DNA of 64,000 bases from NCBI GenBank assembly GCA_018650795.1, contig JABIFG010000095.1, positions 30,028 to 94,027 of the forward strand. The letters are read 5' to 3'. This document shows, one piece after another, positions 1 to 8,400 of this stretch. The position numbers were made by a program, and so were the translations under genes. Source of the stretch: Fidelibacterota bacterium. GTDB taxonomy: Bacteria > Fidelibacterota > UBA8477 > JABMPR01. Below the pieces are notes generated by a model. The model was given only the letters and a program-made list of their open reading frames with translations. It did no database searches and was not told the origin of the DNA. The number at the start of each line of letters is the position of its first letter. Position 1 is the stretch's first letter.

Positions 1-123
1 ATTGCCATTGCCAGTAATGCTAATCGTGCAAAGTCGATTCGTGCCGGTATCCGCGGTGGGATGATCAAATCCCTGGTTCTAGACGATAATTGCGCTGAGG
101 AACTTGTCACCCTGGATAAGTGA
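1..123 (+). CDS. SorC/DeoR-family sugar-binding transcriptional regulator, C-terminal fragment
   Basis: The window opens inside this gene; only the last 40 codons (frame 1, TGA at 121-123) are visible. They read like the end of the SorC sugar-binding domain: a segment ANRAKSIRAGIRGGMIKSLV followed by an aspartate-rich turn and a C-terminal AEEL helix, the usual effector-binding end of these regulators. SorC proteins sense phosphorylated sugars and control catabolic operons. It converges on the minus-strand polyol-phosphate genes that follow, so it may be their local regulator (inference). The DNA-binding half lies outside the window, so the family call rests on a short stretch. Confidence 0.6.
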   Translation: MAIASNANRAKSIRAGIRGGMIKSLVLDDNCAEELVTLDK

Positions 124-152
124 TCCTCTTGGTTGGTTAGAAAAGGATTCAA

Positions 153-611
153 TCAACCGAAGGACTGGCTTTCAAGCTCCACGATCTGATCAACTTTTGG
201 CTGTGAGCCACCCCCTAAAAATTCTGAAGCTATCCAGGCATCGAGAATCGTCTTCGCAAGCTCTGCTCCAATGACACGGGACCCCATGGTTAGAACCTGG
301 GCATCATTGCTTTTTCTGAGACGTTCAGCAGAGTACACATCGTGGCACAATCCAGCATAAACACCCCTCACTTTATTAGCAATAATGGACATGCCGATAC
401 CTGTACCACAAATTAGAATCCCCCGGTCATATTCTCCTGACTGGATCTTCTTCGCCAGGTTGTATCCAATTTCCGGATACATGGCTTCTTTATCAGCAGC
501 ATAAGCCAGGTCGGTGACAGCACATTCTCGCACTTGCAAGTGGTCGAAAACAATATTTTTCAATTCAATGGCAGCATCATCACAATCGATGGCGATTCTA
601 ATATTTCTCAT
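153..611 (-). CDS. RpiB/LacAB-family sugar-phosphate isomerase
   Basis: A 152-residue protein of the RpiB/LacAB aldose-ketose isomerase family, normal length. The conserved GILICGTGIGMSI loop with the catalytic-base cysteine is near residues 66-78, followed by the SNDAQVLTMGSRVIG segment that closes the active site. The family hallmark SDHA near the N-terminus, whose histidine helps bind substrate phosphate in ribose-5-phosphate isomerase B, reads DCDDA here. A substrate other than ribose 5-phosphate, for example a tetrulose phosphate or another polyol-derived ketose phosphate, is therefore plausible. The start overlaps the stop of the upstream transporter by 4 bp (ATGA), so it is translationally coupled as the last gene of the 5228-153 operon. 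The family is certain; the substrate is inferred. Confidence 0.85.
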   Translation of the reverse strand: MRNIRIAIDCDDAAIELKNIVFDHLQVRECAVTDLAYAADKEAMYPEIGYNLAKKIQSGEYDRGILICGTGIGMSIIANKVRGVYAGLCHDVYSAERLRKSNDAQVLTMGSRVIGAELAKTILDAWIASEFLGGGSQPKVDQIVELESQSFG

Positions 612-1960
612 TTCGCATACACCCTATTCTTTTTTATGTGTGGTCCGACAGCATTCCAGGTCAAGGCGAATAAAATTGTCCCCGCCAATCCGGCAAAGAT
701 CAAAATTAGATAGCCCTGACTCCAGCCTCTGGAATCAACGATGGCTCCCAAGCCCCAGCCGGAAAGTATTCCGCTGAGATAGCCAAATAGACCCGTTAGG
801 CCTATAGCTGCGGCAGCAACCTTTTTTGTGGCCAGATTAGCAGCCATAGTCCCCACAAGAGCCTGGGGTCCGTATATAAAAAACCCAATAGCAGAAAGCA
901 GAGAGGCATAGACATAGGGAGAGTCTGAAGGCAGTCGCCAGAACAGATAGATAGCAATAGTACAGGCCAGCATGTAAAAGAAAGCTGCTCGTCCACCGCG
1001 ACCCTTAAAAACCCGATCCATCAGCCAACCACTTACCAGCATTCCGGCAATTCCGAATACTTCATAGCCTGCGACTATCCACCCGGCCTGGGTAATATCC
1101 ACACCCTTCATCTCGATCAAAAAAGAGGGTCCCCAGTCAAGAATTGCAAAGCGGATGGTGTAGAGGAAAAAATTTGCGAAGGCCAATACCCAGATCATGG
1201 GATTCTTAACGACATACTTGATAAGATACTGTTTCTGTTCCCGCCACTTCACCTGATGCGCAGGTTCACTGTCAGCAATTTCATTTCGATAGACTTCTAC
1301 AGCAGGCAATCCAAGTGATTCCGGTGTATCACGTAGCCACCAGGCTAAAAAGAAGGACCCGAATAAAGCAATACCAGCTGGAACATAAAATGCCAGGCGC
1401 CAATCATAGACAACCAGAAAACTGGTGAGAACCAGTACCAACGAGGCTCCAATGGAGTGTGATGTATTCCAGATGGCGAATTTGGTCCCTCGTTCACTGG
1501 CTGAGAACCAGTGTGTGATGCTGCGGGCACAGGGCGGGAATCCCATCCCCTGAAAATAGCCATTGAGCATCCAAAAAAGTCCAAAAGCCAGTACCGTACT
1601 GCTCATTCCGAATAGAATGTTCATCAATGCAGATAGCGCTAGACCAGCTGCCATGAAGTATCTTGGATTGGCTCTATCTCCCAGTATACCATTGAACAAT
1701 TTCGATAAACCATACAGCAAACCATGAAGTGTGAGGAATAGCCCCAACTGGGCCTTGGTAATACCGAGTTCCGCCTCCATTCCTGGTAGTGCCAGAGACA
1801 TATTTTTGCGAACAAAATAGAAAAGCGCATATCCAATCATGGTTGTGTACATGATACGGATACGATAATAACGATAGGTTTTTCGATACTCCTCAGTGTC
1901 GGTATCGAGGGGTTCGACTGGCGGAGCTGCATCAAATATTTTGAGGAACTTCAGCTTCAT
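608..1960 (-). CDS. Organophosphate:phosphate antiporter, MFS GlpT/UhpT family
   Basis: A 450-residue, 12-helix transporter of the OPA branch of the major facilitator superfamily, which exchanges external organophosphates such as glycerol 3-phosphate or hexose phosphate for internal phosphate. Both arginines that line the GlpT binding site appear to be present: the first in FYFVRKNMSLALP (about residue 51) and the second in YTIRFAILDWGPSFL (about residue 267). The family signature around FQGMGFPPCARSITHWF (about residues 137-151) is also clear. It lies between the HAD phosphatase and the RpiB-like isomerase in one operon, which fits import of a phosphorylated polyol into this pathway. The exact substrate cannot be read from the sequence. 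Confidence 0.88.
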   Translation of the reverse strand: MKLKFLKIFDAAPPVEPLDTDTEEYRKTYRYYRIRIMYTTMIGYALFYFVRKNMSLALPGMEAELGITKAQLGLFLTLHGLLYGLSKLFNGILGDRANPRYFMAAGLALSALMNILFGMSSTVLAFGLFWMLNGYFQGMGFPPCARSITHWFSASERGTKFAIWNTSHSIGASLVLVLTSFLVVYDWRLAFYVPAGIALFGSFFLAWWLRDTPESLGLPAVEVYRNEIADSEPAHQVKWREQKQYLIKYVVKNPMIWVLAFANFFLYTIRFAILDWGPSFLIEMKGVDITQAGWIVAGYEVFGIAGMLVSGWLMDRVFKGRGGRAAFFYMLACTIAIYLFWRLPSDSPYVYASLLSAIGFFIYGPQALVGTMAANLATKKVAAAAIGLTGLFGYLSGILSGWGLGAIVDSRGWSQGYLILIFAGLAGTILFALTWNAVGPHIKKNRVYAK

Positions 1961-2009
1961 ATATGCTTACCTTCCCAAAGGCTGTAAAAGTCTGTTTGGA
2001 GCTTGTTTT

Positions 2010-2852
2010 TCAATTCGAATTCCCCCGGGCTAAAGCAAGTTGCTCACCCAACTCCTTGACACTTGGGAACACAGCATCCGGCTTGAAGGGACTATCATCA
2101 ACATCTTCAAGGGTGGCTTCACCGGTGAGCACCAATATCCCGACTGATCCACAGTCATAGGCCATGGCAATATCTGTATAGAGTCGATCACCGACCATAC
2201 CCAGCTCGTGCTTCTCAAGACCATGTTCAGCCATAAGACCTTCAAGCATGAGGGCATTGGGTTTTCCTGGGACTGCTTCAGGCGTTTTTCCTGTAGCGGC
2301 CTCGATGGCAGCACAAACAGCTCCACAATCTACCAGGACCAATTTTTCATCTGTGGGACAAATATTATCGGGATGAGTTGCAATATAAGGTTTCCCTTGA
2401 TCGATCCAGTAGCTTGCAACAGTAAGCTTGGCATAGTTCAGTGTAGTATCAAAACCAACGATAACCAGCTCAGGTTCATATCCAGGTTCATCGGGAACAA
2501 CCTCATAACCAGCATCCCGAAATTCCTGCTTGAGACCTTCTGTCCCCAGGATCATAACGCGTTTGGAGGCAGGATGTATTTTTTCCAGATATTTCAGGGT
2601 CGCCAGAGCGGAAGTGAAAATACTTTCTGTTGAAGTCTTCAGCCCCAGTTTTGCGAGTTTTTCTGCATACTCACTGACGCTCCTTGAGCTATTGTTGGTC
2701 AAAAAGGTGTAACCGACCCCAATCGCTGTAAGACCTTCAAGAAAACGCTTTGTAAAGGGAAACAGGGTTGTGCCTTTGTAGATCGTCCCGTCCATATCCA
2801 GGGCGAGATGCTTGATCCTCTTAAGTTTTGCAAGGGCTTCAGAAGATAACAT
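2010..2852 (-). CDS. araL: HAD-IIA (NagD/AraL-like) sugar-phosphate phosphatase
   Basis: A 280-residue cytosolic HAD-superfamily phosphatase with the C2 cap arrangement of NagD, AraL and phosphoglycolate phosphatases. Motif I is DMDGT (residues 19-23, nucleophile Asp19 and general acid Asp21), motif II is FLTNNSS and motif IV is GDRLYTDI. The ATG at 2852 is chosen over an in-frame start at 2930 because a GGAG sits 7 nt before it, and the longer form would run deep into the upstream dehydrogenase. It overlaps that gene's stop by 14 bp. The pairing with glycerol-1-phosphate dehydrogenase matches araL-araM in the Bacillus subtilis arabinose operon, hence the symbol. AraL is a promiscuous sugar-phosphate phosphatase, so its role here may be to drain or detoxify polyol phosphates. 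Confidence 0.85.
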   Translation of the reverse strand: MLSSEALAKLKRIKHLALDMDGTIYKGTTLFPFTKRFLEGLTAIGVGYTFLTNNSSRSVSEYAEKLAKLGLKTSTESIFTSALATLKYLEKIHPASKRVMILGTEGLKQEFRDAGYEVVPDEPGYEPELVIVGFDTTLNYAKLTVASYWIDQGKPYIATHPDNICPTDEKLVLVDCGAVCAAIEAATGKTPEAVPGKPNALMLEGLMAEHGLEKHELGMVGDRLYTDIAMAYDCGSVGILVLTGEATLEDVDDSPFKPDAVFPSVKELGEQLALARGNSN

Positions 2853-4251
2853 CTTCAGACTCCAATACTTTGTGACTGTCTTGATTTTTAGATGACCAGT
2901 AAGCACCACCAGAAAAGATTTGAGATACACAGGTTTCCATCACATCTGTTTCGTGGGCCACATCAAGGAGTGTGTAGCGCGTGCGAATATAACGGGCAAA
3001 TTCAAAACTATCCTTCAAGCGAGTTAACTCGATGCCAATATCCTCAGGTTTTTCTGGGCCGTTGACTAATCCCAGTTTGGTCTTTAACTCGATAAACGGG
3101 ATTACTTGCGCTTCGAGGCGTGGCTTTAATTCTGGCCAGAGTGCGCTGAGTTGCTGAAGTCGCTTGAACAAAACTTCAGCGGTAATGTATTTGGCACGCA
3201 CCTGATCCACAATCTGTTGAGCAACCGTCTCATCTGAATATCTTGAGCGAATTCTTTTCTCAGTTTGGTCAAAAGAGACCCAACGCGATTGTATCTCTCC
3301 AAGCGACCAGTTTCTGTTCTGTAGATCCATTGGCAACACCTTTTCATATAGTGCCAGTGAGGACAAGGATCCAATAGCGACCTTAAAGCCATGGGAGGGG
3401 GCAATACCGTGATGAGTGTGGTGTTCAATATCCCAAAGGTGACTAAACTGATGTTCTGCACCAGAGGCTGGTCTAGATGATCCCAGGGACTGCATGGCCA
3501 ACCCACTCATGATCAGACCTTCAATGAGCAAACAGAGTGCTTTGCCATCTCCAGAACGTACGCCAACAGGATCTCTTATCATATCTCTAAGGGGTCCCTG
3601 GACCAATTCCCAGGCCACGCTATCAATCGCCTCAATTCCCAGAGCATCAGCGATGATCCAATCAGCACCAGCAGGTATTTTCGCGATGAGATCAGCATAG
3701 CCCCAGGCATTCATTTCAACGGGTGCCTGGGATAAAACATCCAGATCAGCGAGAACTCCCCTGGGTGCTGGACACTGAAATGTCTGTTTAAAACCACCCG
3801 CGGTGATAGAGGCTCCAAAAGCAGTATATCCGTCAACAGATGCTGCAGTAACAACAACCATGTATTGTCTATGGTTACGATAAGCGGATAGCTTGGTAAG
3901 ATCATTGATCGTGCCTGATCCAACTGCCACAGGAATGGCATCAACAGACCTGAGAAATTCTGTAAGGGCATCGACGTGCTGCATCTCTGCATGCATGTCT
4001 TCTACATCAAAAACATGTGGAGGTAACACCATGTCCAGTTGAGCTTCAAGCACTTCCTGAACTTGTTTACCAGCAGCTTTAAATGTATTCACGTCAGCTA
4101 TCACCACTGCTCGCTTGCCAGGGAAGCATTGTTTGAACATATCAGCGACACCCTGGATGGCATTGTGCCCCACCTGAATATGCTGAGTTGTATCAGCCTT
4201 TTTCAATGCGATTTGCAGCCGGTCGCGGGTATCTATTTCAAATCTTTGCAT
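2839..4251 (-). CDS. araM: Glycerol-1-phosphate dehydrogenase, AraM/EgsA family
   Basis: A 470-residue member of the iron-containing alcohol dehydrogenase superfamily, of the AraM/EgsA type that reduces dihydroxyacetone phosphate to sn-glycerol 1-phosphate with NAD(P)H. Visible features are the dinucleotide loop VAVGSGTINDLTK (about residues 108-120), the VTAASVDGYTAFGAS substrate stretch, an aspartate metal ligand in PAGADWIIADALG (about residue 195), and the histidine cluster EHQFSHLWDIEHHTHHG (about residues 270-290) that completes the metal site. In archaea this enzyme makes the lipid backbone; in Bacillus AraM supplies an archaeal-type ether lipid. Here it is flanked by a phosphatase and a glycerophosphodiesterase, suggesting glycerol-phosphate turnover. 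No obvious prenyl transferase (PcrB-like) gene lies in the window. Confidence 0.9.
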   Translation of the reverse strand: MQRFEIDTRDRLQIALKKADTTQHIQVGHNAIQGVADMFKQCFPGKRAVVIADVNTFKAAGKQVQEVLEAQLDMVLPPHVFDVEDMHAEMQHVDALTEFLRSVDAIPVAVGSGTINDLTKLSAYRNHRQYMVVVTAASVDGYTAFGASITAGGFKQTFQCPAPRGVLADLDVLSQAPVEMNAWGYADLIAKIPAGADWIIADALGIEAIDSVAWELVQGPLRDMIRDPVGVRSGDGKALCLLIEGLIMSGLAMQSLGSSRPASGAEHQFSHLWDIEHHTHHGIAPSHGFKVAIGSLSSLALYEKVLPMDLQNRNWSLGEIQSRWVSFDQTEKRIRSRYSDETVAQQIVDQVRAKYITAEVLFKRLQQLSALWPELKPRLEAQVIPFIELKTKLGLVNGPEKPEDIGIELTRLKDSFEFARYIRTRYTLLDVAHETDVMETCVSQIFSGGAYWSSKNQDSHKVLESEDVIF

Positions 4252-4264
4252 AATCTTACCTTTT

Positions 4265-4314
4265 ACCTACACCTGTAGGTGAGAAAACATACGGTGTGTC
4301 TGTGCGATTATCGC
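4265..4314. promoter_or_regulatory. Two palindromes upstream of the glycerol-1-phosphate dehydrogenase
   Basis: Between the dehydrogenase start and the diesterase stop lie a perfect 7+2+7 inverted repeat ACCTACACCTGTAGGT (4265-4280) and a 5+1+5 repeat GCGATTATCGC (4304-4314). The GCGAT/ATCGC half-site of the second recurs in the inverted repeat upstream of the diesterase at 5290-5325. A shared operator for a local regulator such as the SorC protein is a reasonable inference; no binding evidence exists. Confidence 0.4.
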
Positions 4315-4337
4315 GTCGTCTGCTGTAGGTTCAATAT

Positions 4338-5228
4338 CTATTTTTTCATAAAATTCTGGTACAGCTCTACCGTCATCAGCGGATAATCTGTAGCAAAGGA
4401 GCGAACGCCCAGTTCCATAAGTTGTACATAGACCTCTGGTTCCACCATTTTCCAGGGCAGCACCTGAAAAAGGATTCCCTGGCCACTGACCTCCTCCCGT
4501 CTTTCCTCAAGAAATTTAGGTGACGGCTTGAAGGGCTGATCACTCTCGGCATCAACTTCCATCACATGTATCTGGAGGGTTGTAATGCCTAGATAATTAT
4601 TCTCACGGATGGAAGCGAAAGTCTTTTCAATGTTCTCCTGACTACCACCAATCCACAGCAAGGAAAGAGATTCTGGAATTCTAGAGTGCCAGTCCATGAT
4701 CAAGTTATGATGCTTGGTCGTAAATATTATCTGTCTTTCCAAGCCGTAGGACCTGACCATCAATGCCAGACGATCCATATCAATTTTTTTATAATCGAGA
4801 TAGATAAACCGTTCAGGATGACCTGACATGGCTTCAAAGACACTTTCCAGAGTCGGGATTCGTTGGGTCTGGCCACCACGAGAAATACCGACATCAAGGG
4901 TTTGGGCAACTTCCAGGGTCATTTCCTCAAAGGGAACATCAATGAGAGAATCTGAAGTTGTAGGAGCCAGACGCTTTGCCGTTTTATCATGCATGCAGAT
5001 GATGATATCATCTTGAGTCGTTCGAATATCTGCTTCAGGAATAATGCCCATTTCCCAAGTTTCGATGAAGGTCTCAAGTGTATTTTCAGGAATTCTCAGA
5101 CCACCACCACGATGTGCCTGGATAGGCATAACACCTTGTTCAGAATACACTTTTACAGGTGACCCGCTAGGCACGGCGCAGCCTATCAATAAAACAATCA
5201 CCACGAAAATTAAATTCAACCATTTCAC
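4338..5228 (-). CDS. Glycerophosphodiester phosphodiesterase lipoprotein
   Basis: A 296-residue GDPD-family enzyme that hydrolyses glycerophosphodiesters to a glycerol phosphate and an alcohol. A short hydrophobic leader ends in a lipobox (LLIGC, Cys17), so it is a lipoprotein acting outside the cytoplasm. Catalytic and metal-binding motifs are in order: QAHRGGG and PENTLE (about residues 37-52), EADIRTTQDD (about residues 65-74) and MHDKTAKR just after. The start is a GTG with GGAG about 9 nt upstream. It is the first gene of the operon that continues into the dehydrogenase, phosphatase, antiporter and isomerase. It could therefore release glycerol phosphate from extracellular phospholipid head groups for import by the antiporter (inference). 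Confidence 0.9.
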   Translation of the reverse strand: MKWLNLIFVVIVLLIGCAVPSGSPVKVYSEQGVMPIQAHRGGGLRIPENTLETFIETWEMGIIPEADIRTTQDDIIICMHDKTAKRLAPTTSDSLIDVPFEEMTLEVAQTLDVGISRGGQTQRIPTLESVFEAMSGHPERFIYLDYKKIDMDRLALMVRSYGLERQIIFTTKHHNLIMDWHSRIPESLSLLWIGGSQENIEKTFASIRENNYLGITTLQIHVMEVDAESDQPFKPSPKFLEERREEVSGQGILFQVLPWKMVEPEVYVQLMELGVRSFATDYPLMTVELYQNFMKK

Positions 5229-5289
5229 GAACCATATCTCCCACAGTTACTCAATTCATTAAAATTTTTATTTGAGATTCAACACAATC

Positions 5290-5325
5290 GTTATCGCGGA
5301 AACAATTCGAAATCGTTGCGATAAC
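5290..5325. promoter_or_regulatory. Inverted repeat in the promoter region of the polyol-phosphate operon
   Basis: GTTATCGC (5290-5297) and GCGATAAC (5318-5325) form a perfect 8-bp inverted repeat with a 20-bp spacer, 62-97 bp upstream of the diesterase start. The heptamer AATCGTT also occurs twice here (5287-5293 and 5311-5317). Position and symmetry suit an operator for the operon. No confident -35/-10 pair is called. Confidence 0.4.
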
Positions 5326-5351
5326 CTTGTCAATAAGGATCTTACAATGAA

Positions 5352-5380
5352 AAGCGGCCGGCAGACTGCACCGGCCGCTT
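5352..5380 (-). terminator. Intrinsic terminator of the lamin-tail gene
   Basis: A perfect 10-bp GC-rich stem (AAGCGGCCGG / CCGGCCGCTT) with a 9-nt loop, followed on the minus strand by a short T run (CTTTTC). It lies 24 bp past the stop of the 5404-9264 gene. Confidence 0.8.
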
Positions 5381-5403
5381 GTTCATGCTACTAGCTAACC
5401 AAT

Positions 5404-8400
5404 TTACTTCAAGTACATCATTTTGATGACTTCGGTATACTCTCCTGCTTGAATTCTTGCAAAGTACATTCCGGCAGCCAGGTTATATCCCCGGGCATCT
5501 TGACCAGTCCAGTGCAGATCATACCATCCTGCTTGCTGGGTGCTGTTCACCAGAACATTTACCTGTCTTCCAGTGATATCAAATATCTGCAATCTCACAT
5601 CAGCGACTTCCGGTAAAGCATAACGGATCGTCGTTGTAGGATTGAAGGGATTCGGGAAGTTTTGATCCAATGCATATACTGTTGGCAGCACACCATCATG
5701 GATACCCACAAAGGTTGAGACGAAGCTTACCGTTGAATTTGCTTCAATGGCATTGCCAAGCATATCCCAGATATTGCTCATGGTAATGGTGTACTCAAGA
5801 TCCACTGTGAGCGGTGTTGTCACCAACAGAACAGTGGCACCATCAGCTTCGGCATCCAGAGGTTCACCAATTCCATTATTGAATGAGTAGTTGGCGAGAC
5901 GCTCACCAGTAGCAGGATGGACGATCTCTGAGAAGGTCAGCATCACACTGGTGTCACTGGTTGCAACAGCAGATACAATTGTGGGTCCGGTAACATCGAA
6001 GTTCTCCCAACCTGGAGTACCGCCTTCTTCAAGACTGGGTATCCAACTCAATATGGTCCAGTTGAGACCGGAATTATCAGCCAGAGCCAGTGAAGGACCC
6101 GTTCCATCCGCTTCAGGAGCGTGGACAAAGTCATCTGTTGATTCTGCGGTTCCATCGTCATAGTGCATGAATGACATCATGATATCATCAGCATTGAACA
6201 GAATACAGTTGTCCTTTGAATCACTAAACCCGATTGCTGCATCAGTAATGTCGAGATCTGATTCAAAATCATCTGGCAGAGCAGATGGGGAACCAGCATA
6301 GCTCAATAGGACATAGTAGTCACCGGGTTCCAAAATCGTTCCCGCTGGAACGCCAGCACGACCGTGTGTAGGATTGTCATCCATGATATACCAGCCACTA
6401 ATATCAACACTGACATCATCAGCATTGTACAATTCAACAAACTCATATTCCAGGGTATCTGCGCCCAGGGCGTTGTACATGATCTCATTAACCAGTACTC
6501 TTGGATAATCGGGTGCAACAGTGACATTTGCAGCACCAGGTGTGCCACCGTAGAAGTAACTGGGCTGCCAGCTTTCAGCATCATTGCGATCCATTGAAGG
6601 ATCGATGAGTTCTACTGAACATCCTGTACCCCAGCGTGCTGGTGCAGGAAATGTAGTGACATCATAGTCGACGAAATCTGTGAGGTTACCTAGATCATCC
6701 CATAGATAGATCATGTCACCACCACCATTGTTCAGGTTCCAGATATGGTTACGAGTGGTATCAGTATAGTCGATGGCAGCCTGCAAATTTGGTGTAAAGT
6801 GCAGTGGCCAGCCCTTTTCCTCGCCCTCACCATAAACATAGATTGTGAAATATTCACCGGGAGGTATGACTGTATCAATACTATCAGGTATCACCATCAA
6901 GGCATGTGATTCAGGTTCATCTCTCAATGACCACCCCAGAATATCTATCGTATCAGCGGAAGCATTGAAAAGTTCAATAAATTCATTGTCATAGTATTCC
7001 GAATTATACTGGAATTCATTGATCACAATCTTATCGACATAGGTCTGATAAGTGAATGAAACCACACTGCCAGCAGCAATGATATTTCCAGAAACATCAG
7101 CGACGTTGCTAACCGTGACTTCGTAATCAGTAGCATGTGTTAAATAAGCTACAGACAACTCAACTTTATAGTCACTCCAAACGACTGCTGTGGGTGTGCC
7201 AATAGCATTGTTCACTGAATAGTTGGCCATGACTACAGCAGAAGTTGAGTCAATGGATTCAGAAAAAACTACTGTGATAATGGAATCACCTAAAGCATAG
7301 GCTGAAACCAGGGTTGGAGGAAACTCATCCAGGGGTTCATCACCTGGTGTACCACCAATTCCACCACTGGCTTTCCAGTTGAGGGGATCATGATTTGATA
7401 GCAGGGGATCTATTAATTCCAGTGAATATCCAAGACCATCTGCTCCAGCTGCATGTTCAAACATCTCACCGGCACCACCATCATCATAATACATATAGCT
7501 AACAAGATTACTGTCTGCATCAAATAGAAGTGGATTGTCTTGAGAATCACTAAAATCAACATCACTGGCCCGGAAATCAAAATCAGCTGTAAATGGGACA
7601 GTAAATGTATCAGAGGATACATTGTTCATAATAGTCAGATATTCTCCAGGACCGATTTTCGTCCCTTCAGGAAATGGAATTCTCTCATGTAGTGGATTAT
7701 CATCTAAGGTAAACCAGCCACTAATATCTACAGTGTCAGTTTCAGTATTCAGAATCTCAATCCATTCCACTTGAGCAGAATCAACAAGTGAAGAGTGATA
7801 CATAACCTCGCTGATCACAACACCAGGATATACAGGGGCTACAGTAATGTTCTCAATACCAGGCGTTCCACCATAGAAATAACTGGCTTGCCAGTTGGTA
7901 GGATCATCATTGCTCAGCGCAGGGTTGATCACTTCAACAGTTTGTCCCATACCTCTATAGGCTTCAACTGGCACGGTTCCTTCGATACTTTGGTCATACG
8001 CAATACTATCGACCAGATTACCCGCTTTGTCCCACATATAAATAATGTCATTACTATTATTCAAATTCCATAAATGGAATCTGCTGGTGTCTGCGTAATT
8101 GATCGCGGCATTCAAATCGGGTGTAAACTGAATGGGCCATCCATTTTCTTCGCCTTCACCATATGCATATACCGTAAAATAATCGCCAGGGGCCAGCACA
8201 TTGTCTGAGGTAACACCAGCAATTATAGGTTCATGAGAGGTGGGTTCATCCCTGAACATCCAACCCGTGATATCAATGGTCTCAGCAGAGGCATTATAAA
8301 TTTCAAACCACTCATTATCACTGCCTTCTCCATTATATACAAATTCGGTAAGTACAATTTTTCCCGTGTAGTCATAATAGGAATAGTCAATTGTGCTATT

